Assembly: GCA_020630715.1 (NCBI GenBank)
Contig: JAHDIQ010000010.1
Span: 1-59,038, forward strand
Reading direction: 5' to 3'
Source of the DNA: Nonlabens sp.
GTDB lineage: Bacteria; Bacteroidota; Bacteroidia; Flavobacteriales; Flavobacteriaceae
DNA length: 59,038 nt
The notes beneath the pieces are model-generated. The model saw only the letters and a program-made list of their open reading frames with translations. It was not told the origin of the DNA and did not search any database. Every line of letters starts with the position of its first letter. The stretch's first letter is position 1. Positions 10,058-20,402 of the stretch are shown piece after piece. A program made the position numbers and the translations under genes.

Positions 10058-10882
10058 ATGTCAGTAAGAAAATTAAAACCTGTAACTCCTGGACAGCGAT
10101 TTAGAGTTGTAAATGGCTACGATGCCATTACGACTGATAAGCCGGAGAAGAGTTTACTCGCTCCGAAAAAACGTTCAGGTGGTCGTAATGCAAGTGGTCG
10201 TATGACTATGCGTTACAAAGGTGGTGGACATAAGAAACGCTACCGTATAATCGATTTTAAAAGAGATAAGCACGGTGTTCCTGCAACTATTTCTACTATT
10301 GAGTATGATCCTAACAGAACTGCTTTTATCGCATTGGTAAATTACCAAGATGGTGAAAAGCGTTATGTGATTGCTCAAAATGGTATGAAAGTAGGGCAAA
10401 ACATTGTTTCTGGAGAAACAGTTGCTCCTGAAGTAGGTAATGCTATGAAGTTAGCAAATATTCCTTTAGGAAGTATTATTAGTTGTATTGAATTACATCC
10501 TGGACAAGGAGCGGTAATTGCACGTAGTGCTGGTTCCTTTGCGCAGTTAATGGCTAGGGATGGTAAGTATGCAACTGTTAAGATGCCATCAGGTGAAACA
10601 CGTTTGATGTTACAGGAGTGTTTGGCTACTATTGGTGCGGTGTCAAATAGTGATCATCAGCTAATTGTTGGTGGTAAGGCTGGTAGATCTAGATGGTTAG
10701 GTAGACGACCTAGAACAAGACCTGTTGCAATGAACCCAGTTGATCACCCTATGGGTGGTGGAGAAGGTCGCGCGTCAGGTGGTCATCCTAGATCTCGTAA
10801 TGGTATTCCTGCAAAAGGTTACCGTACGCGTGATGTAAATAAAGCAAGTACTCAATATATTATAGAACGTAGAAAGAAATAA
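10058..10882 (+). CDS. rplB: 50S ribosomal protein L2
   Basis: 274 residues. L2 is needed for subunit joining and peptidyl-transferase activity. The C-terminal block [20 protein letters not shown], with the conserved histidine, is intact, as is the RNA-binding core [22 protein letters not shown]. Two bases separate it from rpsS. Confidence 0.98.
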   Translation: MSVRKLKPVTPGQRFRVVNGYDAITTDKPEKSLLAPKKRSGGRNASGRMTMRYKGGGHKKRYRIIDFKRDKHGVPATISTIEYDPNRTAFIALVNYQDGEKRYVIAQNGMKVGQNIVSGETVAPEVGNAMKLANIPLGSIISCIELHPGQGAVIARSAGSFAQLMARDGKYATVKMPSGETRLMLQECLATIGAVSNSDHQLIVGGKAGRSRWLGRRPRTRPVAMNPVDHPMGGGEGRASGGHPRSRNGIPAKGYRTRDVNKASTQYIIERRKK

Positions 10883-10884
10883 TT

Positions 10885-11163
10885 ATGGCTCGTTCACTGA
10901 AAAAAGGACCTTATGTTTTTCATAAGTTAGAAACAAAGGTGGCTCAAAATGTTGAGTCTGGTAAAAAGACAGTTATTAAAACTTGGTCTCGTGCCTCTAT
11001 GATCACTCCAGATTTTGTCGGTCAGACAATAGGAGTTCATAATGGTAAGCAGTTCATTCCAGTATATGTTACTGAGAATATGGTAGGACACAAATTAGGT
11101 GAATTTTCACCTACTCGTTCCTTCCGCGGACATGCAGGAGCTAAGAATAAAGGTAAAAAGTAA
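10885..11163 (+). CDS. rpsS: 30S ribosomal protein S19
   Basis: 92 residues. Binds the 30S head with S13. Family opening [11 protein letters not shown] and the [18 protein letters not shown] end block are present. Regular position between rplB and rplV. Confidence 0.98.
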   Translation: MARSLKKGPYVFHKLETKVAQNVESGKKTVIKTWSRASMITPDFVGQTIGVHNGKQFIPVYVTENMVGHKLGEFSPTRSFRGHAGAKNKGKK

Positions 11164-11171
11164 TCTAAGCT

Positions 11172-11582
11172 ATGGGAGTTCGTAAAAAACAGATGGCTGA
11201 AAGGCTTAAAGAAGAAAGAAAGAGTGTAGCTTTTGCAAAACTTAATAATTGCCCAACTAGTCCTCGTAAGATGCGTTTAGTTGCTGATATTATTAGAGGT
11301 AAGAAGGTTGAGGATGCTTTAAATATTTTAAAGTTTTCTTCTAAAGAGGCTGCTCGTAGATTAGATAAGCTTGTCTTGTCGGCTGTGGCTAACTGGCAAG
11401 CGAAGAATGAGGATGCAGATGTTGCAGATGCAGGATTGTTTATTAAGGAAATCCGTGTGGATGGTGGTTCTATGTTAAAGAGACTTAGACCAGCACCACA
11501 AGGAAGAGCACATAGAATAAGAAAAAGATCAAACCACGTTACTGTTGTGTTAGGTCAAACTAATAATACACAGCTTAACTAA
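11172..11582 (+). CDS. rplV: 50S ribosomal protein L22
   Basis: 136 residues. L22 sends a beta-hairpin into the exit tunnel; the hairpin region [20 protein letters not shown] is intact, with no change of the macrolide-resistance deletion type seen. The N-terminus ([18 protein letters not shown]) is a little longer than in E. coli, as in other Bacteroidota. rpsC follows after seven bases. Confidence 0.96.
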   Translation: MGVRKKQMAERLKEERKSVAFAKLNNCPTSPRKMRLVADIIRGKKVEDALNILKFSSKEAARRLDKLVLSAVANWQAKNEDADVADAGLFIKEIRVDGGSMLKRLRPAPQGRAHRIRKRSNHVTVVLGQTNNTQLN

Positions 11583-11589
11583 CAAGGAT

Positions 11590-12300
11590 ATGGGACAAAA
11601 AACTAATCCGATTGGAAATCGTTTAGGAATCATCAGAGGTTGGGAATCTAACTGGTACGGTGGTAATGATTATGGTGATAAGCTTGCAGAGGATGATAAA
11701 ATACGAAAGTATATTCATGCACGTTTGTCAAAGGCTAGTGTTTCGCGTGTTATTATAGAGCGTACACTTAAACTTGTAACTGTTACAATTACAACAGCGA
11801 GACCAGGTATTATCATTGGTAAAGGTGGTCAAGAAGTTGACAAACTTAAAGAGGAGCTTAAAAATATTACTGGTAAGGATGTTCAAATAAACATTCACGA
11901 GATTAAGAGACCAGAATTAGATGCTCATTTAGTTGGTGCTAGCGTGGCACGTCAAATAGAGAATCGTATCTCTTACAGAAGAGCTATTAAAATGGCTATT
12001 GCTGCTGCTATGCGAATGAATGCTGAAGGTATCAAAATTCAGATTTCAGGTCGACTAAATGGTGCTGAGATGGCGCGTTCAGAGTCTTATAAGGACGGTC
12101 GTATTCCGCTTTCAACATTTAGAGCAGATATTGATTATGCTCTAGTGGAAGCTCACACTACTTATGGAAGATTGGGTGTGAAGGTATGGATCATGAAAGG
12201 TGAAGTTTATGGTAAGCGTGAGCTTTCTCCTTTGGTGGGATTATCTAAGAAATCAGGTAAATCAGAAGGTGGTAGAGGTAATCGCCGTCGTAGAAAATAA
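11590..12300 (+). CDS. rpsC: 30S ribosomal protein S3
   Basis: 236 residues. S3 lines the mRNA entry channel and contributes to mRNA helicase activity. The KH-domain loop [18 protein letters not shown] is present, as is the C-terminal domain [20 protein letters not shown] with an arginine-rich tail. rplP starts 12 bases later. Confidence 0.98.
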   Translation: MGQKTNPIGNRLGIIRGWESNWYGGNDYGDKLAEDDKIRKYIHARLSKASVSRVIIERTLKLVTVTITTARPGIIIGKGGQEVDKLKEELKNITGKDVQINIHEIKRPELDAHLVGASVARQIENRISYRRAIKMAIAAAMRMNAEGIKIQISGRLNGAEMARSESYKDGRIPLSTFRADIDYALVEAHTTYGRLGVKVWIMKGEVYGKRELSPLVGLSKKSGKSEGGRGNRRRRK

Positions 12301-12312
12301 TATTAGTTAGAG

Positions 12313-12732
12313 ATGTTACAACCTAGAAAAACAAAATTTAGAAAGCAACAAAAAGGTCGTATGAAGGGTAATTCCGGACGCGGTAATCAGCTTGCTTATG
12401 GTACGTTTGGAATTAAGTCCATGGACTCTGACTTTATTAATTCAAGACAGATAGAGGCTGCGCGTATTGCTGCCACTAGATATATGAAGAGAGAAGGTTC
12501 CTTATGGATTAAAATATTTCCGGATAAACCTATTACAAAGAAGCCTTTAGAGGTTCGTATGGGTAAAGGAAAAGGTGCTGTTGAATATTGGGCGGCTGTT
12601 GTTAAACCAGGAAGAATACTTTTCGAAGTATCTGGTGTTCCAATGGAAACTGCAAAAGAGGCGTTGCGTCTTGCGGCTCAAAAATTACCTGTTAAAACAA
12701 AGTTTATTGTCGCTCGCGATTATCAAGAATAG
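12313..12732 (+). CDS. rplP: 50S ribosomal protein L16
   Basis: 139 residues. L16 is placed near the A-site tRNA. Family start [19 protein letters not shown] and the [12 protein letters not shown] block are present. Ordinary S10-operon neighbours rpsC and rpmC. Confidence 0.98.
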   Translation: MLQPRKTKFRKQQKGRMKGNSGRGNQLAYGTFGIKSMDSDFINSRQIEAARIAATRYMKREGSLWIKIFPDKPITKKPLEVRMGKGKGAVEYWAAVVKPGRILFEVSGVPMETAKEALRLAAQKLPVKTKFIVARDYQE

Positions 12733-12741
12733 TAATTAGTT

Positions 12742-12924
12742 ATGAAGCAATCAGAGGTAAAAGGCTATTCAGCTACAGAATTAAAAGATCGTCTTGCAGA
12801 AGTTGAACAAACTTATGCAGATATGAGAAGAACACATATTGTTTCTCCTCTTGACAATCCATCTCAAATTAAGTCATTACGTAGGACTATTGCGCGTATT
12901 AAAACGGCTTTAAACAATCAGTAA
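12742..12924 (+). CDS. rpmC: 50S ribosomal protein L29
   Basis: 60 residues forming a helical hairpin at the tunnel exit near L23. The conserved LKDRLAEVEQTYADMRRTH and KSLRRTIARIKT segments are visible. Last gene before rpsQ, nine bases away. Confidence 0.95.
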   Translation: MKQSEVKGYSATELKDRLAEVEQTYADMRRTHIVSPLDNPSQIKSLRRTIARIKTALNNQ

Positions 12925-12933
12925 GTGGAAACT

Positions 12934-13191
12934 ATGGAAACTAGAAATTTAAGAAAGGAACGTATTGGTGTTGTAAGAAGCAGCAAAATGGATAAAAGTA
13001 TTGTGGTTGCTGAAGTTAAGAAACAAAAGCACCCTATGTATGGTAAGTTCGTTTTGAAAACTAAGAAGTATGTTGCTCATGATGAAAAGAATGAGTGTAA
13101 CGAAGGTGATACTGTAAGAATTATGGAAACCCGTCCGCTTAGTAAGTCAAAGAACTGGAGATTAGTAGAAATTTTAGAAAGAGCTAAGTAA
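12934..13191 (+). CDS. rpsQ: 30S ribosomal protein S17
   Basis: 85 residues from the ATG at 12934 ([14 protein letters not shown]). A GTG nine bases upstream (12925), right after the rpmC stop, is also in frame but less likely. S17 is a primary 16S rRNA binder with an OB fold; the [20 protein letters not shown] core is present. Its TAA overlaps the rplN ATG by one base, suggesting translational coupling. Confidence 0.95.
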   Translation: METRNLRKERIGVVRSSKMDKSIVVAEVKKQKHPMYGKFVLKTKKYVAHDEKNECNEGDTVRIMETRPLSKSKNWRLVEILERAK

Positions 13192-13559
13192 TGTTACAAC
13201 AAGAATCAAGACTTAAAGTCGCTGATAATACTGGAGCCAAAGAAGTTCTGTGTATTAGAGTATTAGGTGGTACTAAGAGAAGGTATGCTTCTGTTGGTGA
13301 TAAAATGGTTGTTTCCGTTAAGGAAGCTACTCCTAATGGAAACATTAAAAAAGGTGCGGTTTCAACTGCGGTTGTTGTAAGAACTAAAAAAGAGGTACGT
13401 CGTCCGGACGGATCTTATATTAGATTTGATGATAACGCTTGTGTGCTACTTAATCCTAATTCAGAAATGAGAGGTACTCGTGTTTTCGGACCAGTCGCTC
13501 GAGAATTAAGAGATAAGCAGTTCATGAAAATTGTATCATTAGCTCCGGAAGTATTATAA
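13191..13559 (+). CDS. rplN: 50S ribosomal protein L14
   Basis: 122 residues, the family's standard length. L14 lies at the subunit interface and contacts 16S rRNA. Opening [18 protein letters not shown] and the [20 protein letters not shown] block are typical. Start overlaps the rpsQ stop. Confidence 0.98.
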   Translation: MLQQESRLKVADNTGAKEVLCIRVLGGTKRRYASVGDKMVVSVKEATPNGNIKKGAVSTAVVVRTKKEVRRPDGSYIRFDDNACVLLNPNSEMRGTRVFGPVARELRDKQFMKIVSLAPEVL

Positions 13560-13568
13560 TTTAGCATC

Positions 13569-13880
13569 ATGGTAAAGTTTAAAATTAAGACAGGAGATAA
13601 AGTGGTTGTTACTGCAGGAGAACACAAGGGTTCTGAAGGTAATGTTACCCGTATTTTCAAGGAAAAAAATAAAGCTATTGTAGAGGGCGTGAATATGGTT
13701 TCAAAGCATGAGAAGCCTAGCGCGACTAATCCTCAAGGTGGTATTAAAGAAATGGAAGCTGCAATTGATATTTCTAACTTATCTCTTTTAGATAGTAACG
13801 GAAAGGCTACGCGTGTAGGTTACCGTATGGAAGGTGATAAGAAGGTAAGATTTGCAAAATCAACAAACGAATTAATATAG
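13569..13880 (+). CDS. rplX: 50S ribosomal protein L24
   Basis: 103 residues. An assembly initiator protein with an N-terminal KOW motif ([20 protein letters not shown]). Followed two bases later by rplE. Confidence 0.97.
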   Translation: MVKFKIKTGDKVVVTAGEHKGSEGNVTRIFKEKNKAIVEGVNMVSKHEKPSATNPQGGIKEMEAAIDISNLSLLDSNGKATRVGYRMEGDKKVRFAKSTNELI

Positions 13881-13882
13881 TC

Positions 13883-14434
13883 ATGGCATATATCCCTAGA
13901 CTTAAAGCAGAATATAAGGAGCGTGTAGCTACTGCTTTAAAAGAAGAGTTCGGTTACAGCAATGTAATGGAGATTCCTAAATTACAGAAAATTGTTCTCA
14001 GTCGTGGTGTTGGTGCTGCGGTTGCGGACAAGAAGCTTATAGATTATGCTCTTGAGGAGTTAACTACGATTACTGGGCAAAAAGCAGTAGCAACAATTTC
14101 CAAAAAGGATGTTGCCTCTTTTAAGCTGAGAAAGGGTATGCCTATAGGTGTGAAAGTAACATTAAGAGGTGATCGTATGTTTGAATTCCTCGATCGTTTT
14201 GTTACCGTTGCTTTACCTCGTGTAAGAGATTTTCAAGGTATTAAAGCTACTGGTTTTGATGGAAGAGGTAATTATAACCTCGGTATTACAGAGCAGATTA
14301 TCTTTCCAGAAATCAATATTGATAAGGTAAACAAGATATCTGGAATGGATATTACATTTGTTACCAGTGCACAAACAGATAAAGAAGCAAAATCTTTGCT
14401 GGGTGAGCTAGGCTTACCTTTTAAAAAGGACTAA
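13883..14434 (+). CDS. rplE: 50S ribosomal protein L5
   Basis: 183 residues. Binds 5S rRNA in the central protuberance. Conserved blocks [19 protein letters not shown] and [11 protein letters not shown] are present. Three bases separate it from rpsN. Confidence 0.98.
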   Translation: MAYIPRLKAEYKERVATALKEEFGYSNVMEIPKLQKIVLSRGVGAAVADKKLIDYALEELTTITGQKAVATISKKDVASFKLRKGMPIGVKVTLRGDRMFEFLDRFVTVALPRVRDFQGIKATGFDGRGNYNLGITEQIIFPEINIDKVNKISGMDITFVTSAQTDKEAKSLLGELGLPFKKD

Positions 14435-14437
14435 ATA

Positions 14438-14707
14438 ATGGCAAAAGAATCAATGAAGGCGCGTGAGCGCAAGCGTGAAGCATTAGTAGCAAAATATGCT
14501 GCAAAAAGAAAAGCTCTAAAGGATGCAGGTGATTATGAAGCTTTACAAAAGCTTCCTAAAAATGCGTCTCCAGTTAGAATGCATAATAGATGTAAGTTAA
14601 CTGGTCGTCCAAAAGGTTACATGAGACAATTTGGTTTATCACGTGTGATGTTCAGAGAAATGGCTAATAAAGGTTTAATACCTGGAGTAAAAAAAGCAAG
14701 TTGGTAA
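14438..14707 (+). CDS. rpsN: 30S ribosomal protein S14 (zinc-free long form)
   Basis: 89 residues, the length of the zinc-free E. coli-type S14. The zinc-binding form is about 61 residues with two CxxC pairs; here there is one cysteine only (C52 in [18 protein letters not shown]), so no metal site. S14 helps finish the 30S head. Confidence 0.96.
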   Translation: MAKESMKARERKREALVAKYAAKRKALKDAGDYEALQKLPKNASPVRMHNRCKLTGRPKGYMRQFGLSRVMFREMANKGLIPGVKKASW

Positions 14708-14726
14708 GCAGCTTAAAGATATTATT

Positions 14727-15125
14727 ATGAATACAGATCCAATAGCAGATTACTTAACTAGAGTTAGAAATGCGGTACGTGCAAATCATCGTGTTGTAGA
14801 TATTCCTGCCTCTAAGTTAAAAAAGGAAATAACGAAAATACTTTTTGATCAAGGTTATATTTTAAGCTATAAGTTCGAGGAACTTACTGCTCAGGATAAT
14901 ATTAAGATCGCTTTAAAATATGATCGTGATACTAAAGAATCAGTAATTAAAGATATTCAGCGGTTGAGTAAGCCAGGACTTCGTAAATACGCAGGTGCTA
15001 CAGAGTTACCTCGTATCTTGAACGGTCTGGGAGTCGCTATCGTTTCAACTAGTAAAGGCGTTATGACAGATAAACAAGCTCGTGCTGAGAATGTAGGTGG
15101 AGAGGTTTTATGTTATGTTTACTAA
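14727..15125 (+). CDS. rpsH: 30S ribosomal protein S8
   Basis: 132 residues. Binds the central domain of 16S rRNA and in many bacteria represses the spc operon. Opening MNTDPIADYLTRVRNA and the C-terminal block GVAIVSTSKGVMTDKQAR are typical. Confidence 0.97.
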   Translation: MNTDPIADYLTRVRNAVRANHRVVDIPASKLKKEITKILFDQGYILSYKFEELTAQDNIKIALKYDRDTKESVIKDIQRLSKPGLRKYAGATELPRILNGLGVAIVSTSKGVMTDKQARAENVGGEVLCYVY

Positions 15126-15135
15126 ATATTAAGTT

Positions 15136-15678
15136 ATGTCAAGAATAGGAAATAACCCAATTACTATCCCTGCAGGTGTTACTGTGAAGGTTGAAGATAG
15201 TTTAGTTCATGTTGAAGGTAAACTAGGTAAGTTGTCTCAACAATATTCCGATGTGTTAATAGAGGTTGAAGGTTCTGATATAATGGTTAAAAGACCTTCA
15301 GATTCCAAAGATCACCGTGCTAAGCATGGATTGTATCGTTCGCTTTTATCTAATATGGTAACTGGTGTTTCAGAAGGATGGACCAAGGAGTTGGAATTAG
15401 TTGGTGTAGGTTACAGAGCTTCTAATCAAGGACAGAAATTAGATCTTGCGTTAGGTTACTCTCATAATATAGTTTTAAACATTGCTCCAGAGGTAAAAGT
15501 TGAAACAATATCCGAAAAAGGTAAAAACCCAATTGTTAAGTTAACTTCTTTTGATAAGCAGTTAGTTGGTCAGGTTGCCGCAAAAATACGTGGATTTAGA
15601 AAGCCTGAACCGTACAAAGGAAAAGGTGTTAAGTTTGTAGGTGAGGAATTAAGAAGAAAAGCTGGTAAATCAGCATAA
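15136..15678 (+). CDS. rplF: 50S ribosomal protein L6
   Basis: 180 residues with the two duplicated L6 domains. The family signature near the end, PEPYKGKGVKFVGEELRRKAGK, is present in full. L6 lies at the base of the L7/L12 stalk near the sarcin-ricin loop. Confidence 0.98.
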   Translation: MSRIGNNPITIPAGVTVKVEDSLVHVEGKLGKLSQQYSDVLIEVEGSDIMVKRPSDSKDHRAKHGLYRSLLSNMVTGVSEGWTKELELVGVGYRASNQGQKLDLALGYSHNIVLNIAPEVKVETISEKGKNPIVKLTSFDKQLVGQVAAKIRGFRKPEPYKGKGVKFVGEELRRKAGKSA

Positions 15679-15690
15679 TTTATAGTTATT

Positions 15691-16038
15691 ATGGCATTTT
15701 CAAAGTCAGAGAGAAGAAATAAAATTCGCAGAAGAATACGTAAAACCGTTTCGGGCACTAGTACTCGTCCACGTTTGTCAGTATTTAGAAGTAATAAGGA
15801 GATCTATGCTCAAGTTATTAATGACGTAGATGGAGTAACTATTGCTTCAGCTTCATCACGAGACTTAAAAGCTTCAGGTTCTAAAGCTGATGTTGCAAAG
15901 GAAGTTGGTAAAGCGGTTGCCGAAAAGGCAAAAGCTGCAGGTGTTGAGACTGTTTCCTTCGATAGAGGAGGTTACCTATATCATGGACGCGTTCTTTCGT
16001 TAGCAAACGGTGCTAGAGAAGCAGGATTAAACTTTTAA
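15691..16038 (+). CDS. rplR: 50S ribosomal protein L18
   Basis: 115 residues. Carries 5S rRNA into the central protuberance with L5. [20 protein letters not shown] and the C-terminal [20 protein letters not shown] block are typical. Confidence 0.98.
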   Translation: MAFSKSERRNKIRRRIRKTVSGTSTRPRLSVFRSNKEIYAQVINDVDGVTIASASSRDLKASGSKADVAKEVGKAVAEKAKAAGVETVSFDRGGYLYHGRVLSLANGAREAGLNF

Positions 16039-16055
16039 TTAGAAACATTTAAGTA

Positions 16056-16580
16056 ATGTATCAAAAATATAAAAACGTAGAAACAGTAAAGCCAAGCGGT
16101 CTTGAGCTAAAAGATCGTCTAGTAGGCGTTCAACGTGTGACTAAAGTAACAAAAGGAGGTCGTGCATTCGGTTTTTCTGCAATTACAGTTGTTGGTGATG
16201 AGAACGGAGTTGTAGGTCATGGTTTGGGTAAATCTAAAGAAGTATCTGAAGCAATAGCGAAGGCTGTTGAAGACGCTAAGAAGAATTTAGTTAGAATTCC
16301 ATTGATCAATGGATCTATTCCTCATGAACAAAAAGGTAAATTCGGTGGTGCAAGAGTACTATTGATGCCTGCTTCAACGGGTACAGGAGTTATTGCAGGT
16401 GGTGCAATTCGTGCGGTATTAGAGGCTGTAGGCGTGCATGATGTGCTGTCAAAGAATCAGGGATCATCTAATCCACACAATGTTGTTAAAGCTACTTTTG
16501 ATGCATTGTTACAATTACGTAGCGCGCATACAATTGCTAAGCAGCGTGGCGTTTCTTTAGACAAAGTATTTAACGGTTAA
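16056..16580 (+). CDS. rpsE: 30S ribosomal protein S5
   Basis: 174 residues. Involved in decoding fidelity and mRNA unwinding at the entry channel. The dsRBD-like N-terminal domain and the loop [20 protein letters not shown] are intact, with [20 protein letters not shown] further on. Followed by rpmD after 11 bases. Confidence 0.98.
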   Translation: MYQKYKNVETVKPSGLELKDRLVGVQRVTKVTKGGRAFGFSAITVVGDENGVVGHGLGKSKEVSEAIAKAVEDAKKNLVRIPLINGSIPHEQKGKFGGARVLLMPASTGTGVIAGGAIRAVLEAVGVHDVLSKNQGSSNPHNVVKATFDALLQLRSAHTIAKQRGVSLDKVFNG

Positions 16581-16591
16581 TAATAGTTATT

Positions 16592-16771
16592 ATGTCAAAA
16601 GTTAGAGTTAAGAAAATCAAGAGTGCTATTAATAAGCCGTTAAGACAAAAGCGTACTTTACAAGCGCTTGGTCTTCGAAAGATAAATCAGGTGGTAGAGC
16701 ACGATGATAATGAGGTTATCAATGGTATGATAGCAAAAGTTCAACATTTAGTCTCTGTAGAGAGGTCTTAA
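16592..16771 (+). CDS. rpmD: 50S ribosomal protein L30
   Basis: 59 residues (MSKVRVKKIKSAINKPLRQK...), running from an ATG at 16592 to TAA at 16769-16771. Its length, the basic opening, the QALGLRKINQVVEHDDN core and the place between rpsE and rplO identify L30. Confidence 0.95.
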   Translation: MSKVRVKKIKSAINKPLRQKRTLQALGLRKINQVVEHDDNEVINGMIAKVQHLVSVERS

Positions 16772-16781
16772 AAATATAAAG

Positions 16782-17234
16782 ATGAGTTTACATAATCTTA
16801 AACCTGCTTCAGGTTCAGTAAAAACTGCTGGTAAAGTAATAGGTCGTGGACAAGGTTCCGGTAAAGGTGGTACTGCAACTCGTGGTCACAAAGGTGCTAA
16901 GTCTAGATCTGGTTACTCTAAGAAAATAGGTTTTGAAGGTGGTCAAATGCCTTTGCAACGTCGTGTTCCTAAGTTTGGTTTTAAAAATATCAATAGAAAG
17001 GATTATGCAGGTGTAAATCTTGATGTAATTCAGGAATATCACACTGCAGGTCGTTTGTCAGATAACATTACAATTGATAACCTTATCGAGGAGCGTTTAG
17101 TTGGTAAAAATGATTTGGTTAAAATACTAGGTAGAGGTGAAATTAACGCTTCAGTTACTATTACGGCTCATAAATTTACCGCTTCCGCGAAAGCTGCTAT
17201 CGAGAAGGTTGGCGGCCAAGCTCAAACTGTTTAA
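16782..17234 (+). CDS. rplO: 50S ribosomal protein L15
   Basis: 150 residues. Late-assembly protein with the usual glycine/basic N-terminal tail (GRGQGSGKGGTATRGHKGAK) followed by the globular domain. Near the end, GCTTCCGCGAAAGC at 17181-17194 differs by one base from the dispersed palindrome core, read as ASAKA; in such a conserved gene this may be chance. secY follows after nine bases. Confidence 0.97.
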   Translation: MSLHNLKPASGSVKTAGKVIGRGQGSGKGGTATRGHKGAKSRSGYSKKIGFEGGQMPLQRRVPKFGFKNINRKDYAGVNLDVIQEYHTAGRLSDNITIDNLIEERLVGKNDLVKILGRGEINASVTITAHKFTASAKAAIEKVGGQAQTV

Positions 17235-17243
17235 ATTTTACGG

Positions 17244-18572
17244 ATGAAATTAATCGATACATTAAAAAACATCTGGAATATAGAGGAACTGAAAGATCGT
17301 ATTATTATGACCTTCAGTTTACTGTTAGTGTACCGTTTTGGTGCGCAGGTAGTATTGCCTGGAATTGATTCTAGTCAATTACAATCATTCAGTGACAACT
17401 TCACTGGAGGTATTGGAGGTTTGTTAAACGCTTTTACAGGAGGTGCCTTTTCAAGTGCATCGGTATTTGCCTTAGGTATCATGCCTTATATCTCAGCTAG
17501 TATTGTAGTTCAGTTAATGGGTATCGCTATTCCTTATCTACAGAAGTTACAGAAAGAAGGTGAGTCAGGAAGAAGAAAGATCAATCAAATTACCAGATGG
17601 TTAACAATAGGTATTTGTTTGATACAAGCCCCTTCTTACCTACTTAGTTTGAAATCTCTAGGTGTGCCAGATTCGGCATTTATCTATGGTATGGGATTAG
17701 ATTTTATCGTTCCTTCCGTTATCATTTTAGTTACAGGTTGTGTTTTTGCAATGTGGCTTGGTGAGAAGATTACAGATAAAGGTATAGGTAATGGTATATC
17801 GTTGTTGATAATGGTAGGTATTATTGCTACTCTACCTCAAGCGGTTCTTCAGGAAGTGTATGCACGACTAGAGACTGGTGGAATCATGTTAGTATTAATC
17901 GAATTTGTGGTTTGGTTTGTTGTTATTCTTGCCTGTGTTATGTTAGTAATGGCAGTTAGAAAGATTCCTGTACAGTATGCAAGAAGGGCGGCATCTGGCG
18001 GTTACGAAAAAAATGTATTTGGTGCAAGACAGTTTATTCCATTAAAATTAAATGCTAGCGGCGTTATGCCTATCATTTTTGCACAAGCAATTATGTTTGT
18101 CCCTGCGGCATTAGGTAGTCTCGATACGTCATGGGCCTCATGGGTTCAAACAGAGTTTAGTAACATATTTGGTTTTTGGTATAATTTAGTCTTTGCGTTA
18201 CTAATTATTGTATTTACTTATTTCTATACGGCAATCACAGTACCTACTAACAAAATGGCAGATGACCTTAAGCGAAGTGGTGGTTTTATTCCTGGTATTC
18301 GTCCTGGAACCGAAACATCAGAATATTTAGATCGTATTATGTCACAAATAACGCTACCGGGTTCTATATTTTTAGCATTAGTAGCTATTTTCCCAGCATT
18401 TGCATCTCTTATGGGTATCACACAAGCGTGGGCTCTGTTTTATGGAGGAACTTCGTTATTGATTATGGTTGGTGTAGCGATAGATACAATGCAACAAATT
18501 AATTCCTATTTACTAAATCGTCATTATGATGGTTTAATTAAGTCAGGTAAAAATAGAAAAGCAGTAGCATAA
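17244..18572 (+). CDS. secY: Protein translocase subunit SecY
   Basis: 442 residues, about ten membrane helices. SecY is the channel of the SecYEG translocon for export and membrane insertion. Typical blocks include [14 protein letters not shown] (helix 2), [14 protein letters not shown] and [20 protein letters not shown]-like cytoplasmic loop residues. It lies in the spc operon as in most bacteria, but adk and map, which often follow, are absent here; infA starts one base later. Confidence 0.97.
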   Translation: MKLIDTLKNIWNIEELKDRIIMTFSLLLVYRFGAQVVLPGIDSSQLQSFSDNFTGGIGGLLNAFTGGAFSSASVFALGIMPYISASIVVQLMGIAIPYLQKLQKEGESGRRKINQITRWLTIGICLIQAPSYLLSLKSLGVPDSAFIYGMGLDFIVPSVIILVTGCVFAMWLGEKITDKGIGNGISLLIMVGIIATLPQAVLQEVYARLETGGIMLVLIEFVVWFVVILACVMLVMAVRKIPVQYARRAASGGYEKNVFGARQFIPLKLNASGVMPIIFAQAIMFVPAALGSLDTSWASWVQTEFSNIFGFWYNLVFALLIIVFTYFYTAITVPTNKMADDLKRSGGFIPGIRPGTETSEYLDRIMSQITLPGSIFLALVAIFPAFASLMGITQAWALFYGGTSLLIMVGVAIDTMQQINSYLLNRHYDGLIKSGKNRKAVA

Positions 18573-18573
18573 T

Positions 18574-18789
18574 ATGGCAAAGCAACCAGCAATAGAACAA
18601 GACGGTTCGATAATAGAAGCATTGTCTAATGCAATGTTTAGAGTAGAGTTAGAAAATGGTCACGTAGTGACTGCACATATATCAGGTAAGATGCGTATGC
18701 ATTACATTAAGCTTCTTCCTGGAGATAAAGTTAAACTAGAAATGAGTCCTTACGATCTATCGAAAGCAAGGATTACTTATAGATACTAA
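18574..18789 (+). CDS. infA: Translation initiation factor IF-1
   Basis: 71 residues, an OB fold that blocks the A site during initiation. [20 protein letters not shown] and the [19 protein letters not shown] core are standard. One base after secY and two before rpmJ, a tight translational cluster. Confidence 0.97.
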   Translation: MAKQPAIEQDGSIIEALSNAMFRVELENGHVVTAHISGKMRMHYIKLLPGDKVKLEMSPYDLSKARITYRY

Positions 18790-18791
18790 TT

Positions 18792-18908
18792 ATGAAAGTA
18801 AGAGCATCAATTAAAAAGAGAAGTGCAGATTGCAAAATTGTACGTCGCAAAGGACGTCTTTATGTAATCAACAAGAAGAATCCTAAATTTAAACAAAGAC
18901 AAGGTTAA
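18792..18908 (+). CDS. rpmJ: 50S ribosomal protein L36, zinc-free form
   Basis: 38 residues from ATG 18792 to TAA 18906-18908 ([20 protein letters not shown]...KFKQRQG). The zinc-ribbon form carries Cys11, Cys14, Cys27 and His33; here the residues are Ser11, Cys14, Asn27 and Phe33, so three of four ligands are gone and no zinc should bind. Lies between infA and rpsM, the usual place. Confidence 0.95.
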   Translation: MKVRASIKKRSADCKIVRRKGRLYVINKKNPKFKQRQG

Positions 18909-18911
18909 GCT

Positions 18912-19286
18912 ATGGCTAGAATTGCAGGGGTAGATATACCTAAGAATAAAAGAGGAGAAGTTGCATTGACTTACATCTATGGTGTTGGTCGTAGTCGTGC
19001 TAAGCACATCTTGACTTCTACAGGAGTAGGTTTGGATAAAAAAGTAATCGAATGGAACGATGATGAAATCGGTAAAATTCGTGCTGCGGTAGGTAATTAT
19101 ACTATTGAAGGTGAGCTTCGTTCTGAAACTTCACTTAATATCAAACGTTTGATGGATATAGGTTGTTACCGTGGTATCCGTCATAGATCTGGTCTTCCGT
19201 TGAGAGGTCAGCGTACTAAGAATAATTCTCGTACTCGTAAGGGTAAACGTAAGACTGTTGCTAACAAAAAGAAAGCAACTAAATAA
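18912..19286 (+). CDS. rpsM: 30S ribosomal protein S13
   Basis: 124 residues. Forms bridges to the large subunit and touches P-site tRNA. Opening [20 protein letters not shown] and the [20 protein letters not shown] block, with a basic tail, are typical. First gene of the alpha block. Confidence 0.98.
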   Translation: MARIAGVDIPKNKRGEVALTYIYGVGRSRAKHILTSTGVGLDKKVIEWNDDEIGKIRAAVGNYTIEGELRSETSLNIKRLMDIGCYRGIRHRSGLPLRGQRTKNNSRTRKGKRKTVANKKKATK

Positions 19287-19298
19287 TAAGTAACTGAT

Positions 19299-19688
19299 AT
19301 GGCAAAGTCTAAAACAGTAGCAAAAAAACGTAAGGTAATCGTTGAATCGGTTGGAGAGGCACATATCTCTTCGTCTTTTAACAATATCCTAATATCCCTG
19401 ACTAATAAAAAGGGTGAAGTTATATCATGGTCATCTGCAGGTAAGATGGGTTTCCGTGGTTCTAAAAAGAACACTCCTTATGCAGCACAGCTTGCTGCAG
19501 AGGATGCTTGTAAAGTAGCTCATGAAGCTGGTCTTCGTAAGGTAAAAGCATATGTTAAAGGTCCTGGAAATGGACGTGAAAGTGCTATTCGTAGTATTCA
19601 CAATGCAGGAATTGAAGTAACAGAGATTATTGATGTTACTCCTTTACCGCACAACGGTTGTAGACCACCAAAGCGTCGTAGAGTATAA
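19299..19688 (+). CDS. rpsK: 30S ribosomal protein S11
   Basis: 129 residues. Platform protein near the mRNA exit site. Conserved blocks [38 protein letters not shown] and the C-terminal [15 protein letters not shown] are present. An 86-base gap follows, wide for this operon. Confidence 0.98.
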   Translation: MAKSKTVAKKRKVIVESVGEAHISSSFNNILISLTNKKGEVISWSSAGKMGFRGSKKNTPYAAQLAAEDACKVAHEAGLRKVKAYVKGPGNGRESAIRSIHNAGIEVTEIIDVTPLPHNGCRPPKRRRV

Positions 19689-19774
19689 TCTTAATTATTA
19701 ATCATAGTAAACTATTAGATTGTCGAAGGATATAGACCTGAATTCACAATACGTTTACTTATAAATTTTGTAAA

Positions 19775-20380
19775 ATGGCAAGATATAGAGGTCCTAAGGC
19801 AAAAATCGCTCGTAGATTTAGAGAACCGATTTTTGGCCCTAGTAAAGCACTGGAGAAGAAAAATTATCCTCCAGGTATGCACGGTAACGCAAGACGCCGT
19901 GGAAAGGAATCTGAATATGCAGTTCAGTTAAAAGAAAAGCAAAAGGCTAAATACACCTATGGTATTCTAGAACGTCAGTTCCGTTTGATGTTTGACAAGG
20001 CTGTAAGAAGCACTGGAATTACTGGTGAGGTTCTTTTACAACTTTGTGAATCCCGTTTAGATAACGTTGTATATCGTATGGGAATTGCAAGAACACGTCG
20101 TGGTGCAAGACAATTAGTCTCTCACAGACACATTACTGTAAATGGACAGTTAGTGAACATCCCATCTTATCAATTGAAAGCAGGTGATGAAGTAGCAGTT
20201 CGTGAGAAGTCTAAGTCCTTAACAGCTATCGATGACGCATTATCAAGTAATGAGCACGTTTACGATTTCATTACGTTTAATAAAAGTAGTATGTCTGGTT
20301 CATTTGTAAGTGTTCCGGAAAGAATGCAGATCCCTGAAAATATCAAGGAGCAGTTGATCGTAGAATTGTACTCTAAATAA
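19775..20380 (+). CDS. rpsD: 30S ribosomal protein S4
   Basis: 201 residues. Primary 16S rRNA binder, and repressor of the alpha operon in several bacteria. Contains the S4 RNA-binding domain ([20 protein letters not shown], then [19 protein letters not shown]). The 86 bases before it (19689-19774) are AT-rich and could hold a regulatory leader or internal promoter, but I see no clear hairpin or promoter there. Confidence 0.97.
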   Translation: MARYRGPKAKIARRFREPIFGPSKALEKKNYPPGMHGNARRRGKESEYAVQLKEKQKAKYTYGILERQFRLMFDKAVRSTGITGEVLLQLCESRLDNVVYRMGIARTRRGARQLVSHRHITVNGQLVNIPSYQLKAGDEVAVREKSKSLTAIDDALSSNEHVYDFITFNKSSMSGSFVSVPERMQIPENIKEQLIVELYSK

Positions 20381-20402
20381 TAACAACCCACAAACTAAGC
20401 AT

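Noticed and set aside
17181-17194. Near-copy of the palindrome inside rplO (one base changed).
   Set aside because: Lies in a conserved ribosomal protein where ASAKA can arise by normal codon choice; not counted among the repeat copies.
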